This document shows positions 5,657 to 7,299 of a stretch of DNA of 7,299 bases, piece after piece. The DNA comes from Pseudomonadota bacterium (GTDB lineage: Bacteria > Pseudomonadota > Alphaproteobacteria > Rhizobiales > Rhizobiaceae). Numbering within the stretch: position 1 is the first letter of the stretch; each line of letters starts with the position of its first letter. Position numbers and translations under genes: made by a program. The stretch covers positions 1 to 7,299 of the forward strand of contig JAEWHQ010000175.1 in NCBI GenBank assembly GCA_023387715.1, read 5' to 3'. Below the pieces are notes generated by a model. It did not search any database. It was not told the origin of the DNA and was given only the letters and a program-made list of their open reading frames with translations.

Positions 5657-6206
5657 GCAAAAATTCATTGCGGCTCATCACATAGGTGACATGTGGCTGC
5701 AAATGCGGATACTCATCGCTGACTTTCGGGTGTGAAAAATCGCGTGAAGGATCATGCTTCATGCCGATGCGCTTCATCACAGCGGTGGAGCGCTCATTAT
5801 TATGCACGGCAAATGAAACGATCTCAGGCAGTTTCTTTTCCATAAAGCCATATTCGAGCAATGCATTGGCGGCCTCACTGACATAGCCTTTGCCCCATGT
5901 TTCAGGAATCAGACGCCAGCCGATTTCGACTGTGCCTTCTTTGAAGAAAGGCTCCATGCTCATGGCAACAAGACCGCAGAAGCCGATGCACTCGCCACTG
6001 TCTTTAGTTTCTAATGCGTAAAAACCATAACCGGTTTCGGTGATCATGGTATAAAGGCGGTCATAGAGTTTGTCGGATTCTTCACGGCTCAAGCGAAACG
6101 GAAAAAACTCCATAATCTGTTCGTCATGGCTGAGACGATGAACCAGTTCACGGTCTTCTTCGCGCCAGTTACGGATAATTAATCGTTCGGTTTCAAGGAT
6201 AATCAT
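5631..6206 (-). CDS. GNAT acetyltransferase, RimJ/RimL type
   Basis: A 191-residue acetyl-CoA-dependent N-acetyltransferase of the Acetyltransf_3 kind. The start [18 protein letters not shown] is the standard opening of this group. The acetyl-CoA pyrophosphate loop lies at about 98-112 (RLIPETWGKGYVSEA, motif W-G-K-G-Y), and the motif-B region at 135-149 reads HNNERSTAVMKRIGM. The family acetylates ribosomal protein N-termini, amino acids, antibiotics or other small amines; the substrate cannot be told from sequence. The ATG overlaps the serB stop (ATGA, 6203-6206), and no Shine-Dalgarno is visible upstream, so translation is probably coupled to serB. It ends 27 bases from the shared terminator. 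The gene sits between two otherwise conserved housekeeping genes, so it may be a lineage-specific insertion; that is inference. Confidence 0.9.
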   Translation of the reverse strand: MIILETERLIIRNWREEDRELVHRLSHDEQIMEFFPFRLSREESDKLYDRLYTMITETGYGFYALETKDSGECIGFCGLVAMSMEPFFKEGTVEIGWRLIPETWGKGYVSEAANALLEYGFMEKKLPEIVSFAVHNNERSTAVMKRIGMKHDPSRDFSHPKVSDEYPHLQPHVTYVMSRNEFLQKRESHSE

Positions 6207-7102
6207 TTTACAAAATCGGTCTTTCGGTAGCCCTGAATATAAAGAAGGGCGGTCAGGTCGCCGTGATCGACAACCATTTCTGCTTGTGCGGCAACGGACG
6301 GTTTGGCATGCAGTGCAACACCGCTGCCCGCAAGCTGCAACATGCCAAGATCATTGGCACCATCACCCACAGCAATCGCGTCAGCCACGGAAATGCCAAG
6401 GCGCTCAGTAATGCTTTCCAAACGCTCAACTTTGGCTTCGCGGCCTAAAATCGGATCGCTGACTTCACCGGTGAGCAGACCTTCATGGGTCAGCAATGTA
6501 TTGGCACGGTGTTCATCAAAGCCGATCATCTCAGCAATGACATTGGTGAATGCTGTAAAGCCGCCGGAGACAAGTGCCGTATAAGCACCATGTTTTTTCA
6601 TCGTGCGCACCAGCTCGGTGCCGCCCGGCATAAGGGTGATGCGATTGGCAATGACGTGATCAATCACGGAAAAGGAAAGACCTTTAAGAAGTGCCACGCG
6701 TTCACGCAAAGCCGGTTCAAAAGCAATTTCACCATTCATGGCACGGGCTGTAATGCCAGCCACCTGATCGCGAAAACCGGCTTCTTCGGCCAGCTCATCA
6801 ATACATTCTTGCTGGATCATGGTTGAATCCATGTCTGCCAGCAGCAATTTCTTGCGTCGGGTTTCTTGTGGTTGCACAATAATATCGACCGGTTCGTCGC
6901 CGATTATCCGGGCGAGTTCACTTTTGGCTTGTTCAATGGTGATATCTTTGGGTAAAGCCAGATCACAAGCAATGCCATCTGCCAGCCAGTAAAGACCACT
7001 TGCCTTTACTGCTTCTGACGCTTTACTGCCAAGGCTTGCGCTGAGAGCGCGTGCTTCAGGGTTGGAAATCAGAGTAGCAACAAGTGGCGCAGACGATGAC
7101 AT
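6203..7102 (-). CDS. serB: Phosphoserine phosphatase
   Basis: Hydrolyses O-phospho-L-serine to L-serine and phosphate, the last step of the phosphorylated serine pathway; cytosolic, Mg-dependent HAD superfamily. The 299-residue length fits alphaproteobacterial SerB. HAD motif I is DMDST (nucleophile D90, general acid D92), motif II is S179 in LVSGGFTAF, motif III lysine is K224 in GREAKVERL, and motif IV is [11 protein letters not shown] (D247, D251). The cap region around EECID and [23 protein letters not shown] is typical. The first 80 or so residues form the small N-terminal ACT-like region seen in this SerB type. On the minus strand an AGGT (7111-7114) lies eight bases before the ATG. It overlaps the acetyltransferase start by four bases at its 3' end and diverges from miaA. 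Confidence 0.97.
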   Translation of the reverse strand: MSSSAPLVATLISNPEARALSASLGSKASEAVKASGLYWLADGIACDLALPKDITIEQAKSELARIIGDEPVDIIVQPQETRRKKLLLADMDSTMIQQECIDELAEEAGFRDQVAGITARAMNGEIAFEPALRERVALLKGLSFSVIDHVIANRITLMPGGTELVRTMKKHGAYTALVSGGFTAFTNVIAEMIGFDEHRANTLLTHEGLLTGEVSDPILGREAKVERLESITERLGISVADAIAVGDGANDLGMLQLAGSGVALHAKPSVAAQAEMVVDHGDLTALLYIQGYRKTDFVK

Positions 7103-7117
7103 GGAGCAATACCTGTA
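7103..7117. promoter_or_regulatory. 15-bp divergent gap between serB and miaA
   Basis: Only 15 bases separate the two start codons. They carry a GGAG (7103-7106), 11 bases before the miaA ATG, and on the other strand an AGGT (7114-7111), eight bases before the serB ATG. There is no room for a promoter, so each gene's promoter must lie inside the 5' coding part of the other. I found no clear -35/-10 pair in the visible flanks. Confidence 0.6.
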
Positions 7118-7299
7118 ATGAGTGAAGCAGTTAAGAATGCAATCCTGATAGCCGGAGCAACGGCCAGCGGCAAGTCAGCTCTTGCACTCAAACTGGCAAA
7201 AGAACATGACGGCTATATTGTAAATACAGATTCCATGCAGGTCTATGATGTTCTGAACCTTTTGACCGCGCGGCCGCCAGAAGAAGATTTGTGTAAGGC
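7118..7299 (+). CDS. miaA: tRNA dimethylallyltransferase, 3' end cut off by the window
   Basis: Transfers a dimethylallyl group to N6 of A37 in tRNAs that read codons starting with U, improving reading-frame accuracy. The visible 60 residues include the P-loop GATASGKS (residues 13-20) and the DSMQVY motif (38-43), followed by LTARPPEED, all in family order. Most relatives have GPTASGKS; here Ala replaces the Pro, which lies outside the phosphate-binding Gly-Lys-Ser. The ATG at 7118 has GGAG 11 bases upstream, overlapping the start region of the divergent serB. About four-fifths of the protein lies beyond the window. Confidence 0.95.
   Translation, partial: MSEAVKNAILIAGATASGKSALALKLAKEHDGYIVNTDSMQVYDVLNLLTARPPEEDLCK

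Noticed and set aside
7118..7299. Possible P-loop defect in MiaA (Ala for Pro in GPTASGKS)
   Set aside because: The catalytic Gly-Lys-Ser is intact and the changed position is not needed for nucleotide binding, so this is normal variation.

Overview
The window is a stretch of alphaproteobacterial chromosome, most likely from a Brucella/Ochrobactrum/Bartonella-type member of the Hyphomicrobiales. That placement is inferred from protein sequence style and gene order, not from a database search. GC content looks close to one half by eye, lower than I would expect for Brucella itself. I see no phage, insertion sequence, integrase, toxin, CRISPR array, tRNA or rRNA. All eight long genes and one small gene belong to known families, and I found no convincing new multigene system. 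The less ordinary signals are small RNA-level or DNA-level structures between and inside genes.

Left part (1-1185): the 3' four-fifths of thyA (thymidylate synthase) runs straight into folA (dihydrofolate reductase) through an ATGA overlap. ThyA makes dTMP and releases dihydrofolate; FolA reduces that back to tetrahydrofolate.

Middle part (1186-3653): a 189-bp gap holds a good promoter candidate with both housekeeping and heat-shock (RpoH) character, followed by a short leader that can fold in two mutually exclusive ways around the hflK Shine-Dalgarno. The genes hflK, hflC and a DUF2065 (YjeT-like) small membrane protein follow as a tight operon. HflK and HflC form the inner-membrane SPFH complex that binds the FtsH protease. 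The start of the DUF2065 gene carries a long terminator-like inverted repeat inside its coding sequence.

Right-centre part (3654-5660): a 249-bp gap (to the chosen start at 3903) contains a perfect 9-bp inverted repeat, then a DegP/HtrA-type periplasmic serine protease with a signal peptide, an intact His-Asp-Ser triad, two PDZ domains and a long acidic linker between the PDZ domains. A strong bidirectional terminator separates it from the minus-strand genes, with a weaker second hairpin behind it.

Right part (5631-7299): on the minus strand, serB (phosphoserine phosphatase) is followed by a RimJ/RimL-type GNAT acetyltransferase through another ATGA overlap. The 5' end of miaA (tRNA dimethylallyltransferase) diverges from serB with only 15 bp between the two start codons and runs off the window.

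Taken together, the window combines a nucleotide/folate pair, an envelope protein quality-control block (HflKC modulating FtsH, plus DegP), serine biosynthesis and tRNA modification.
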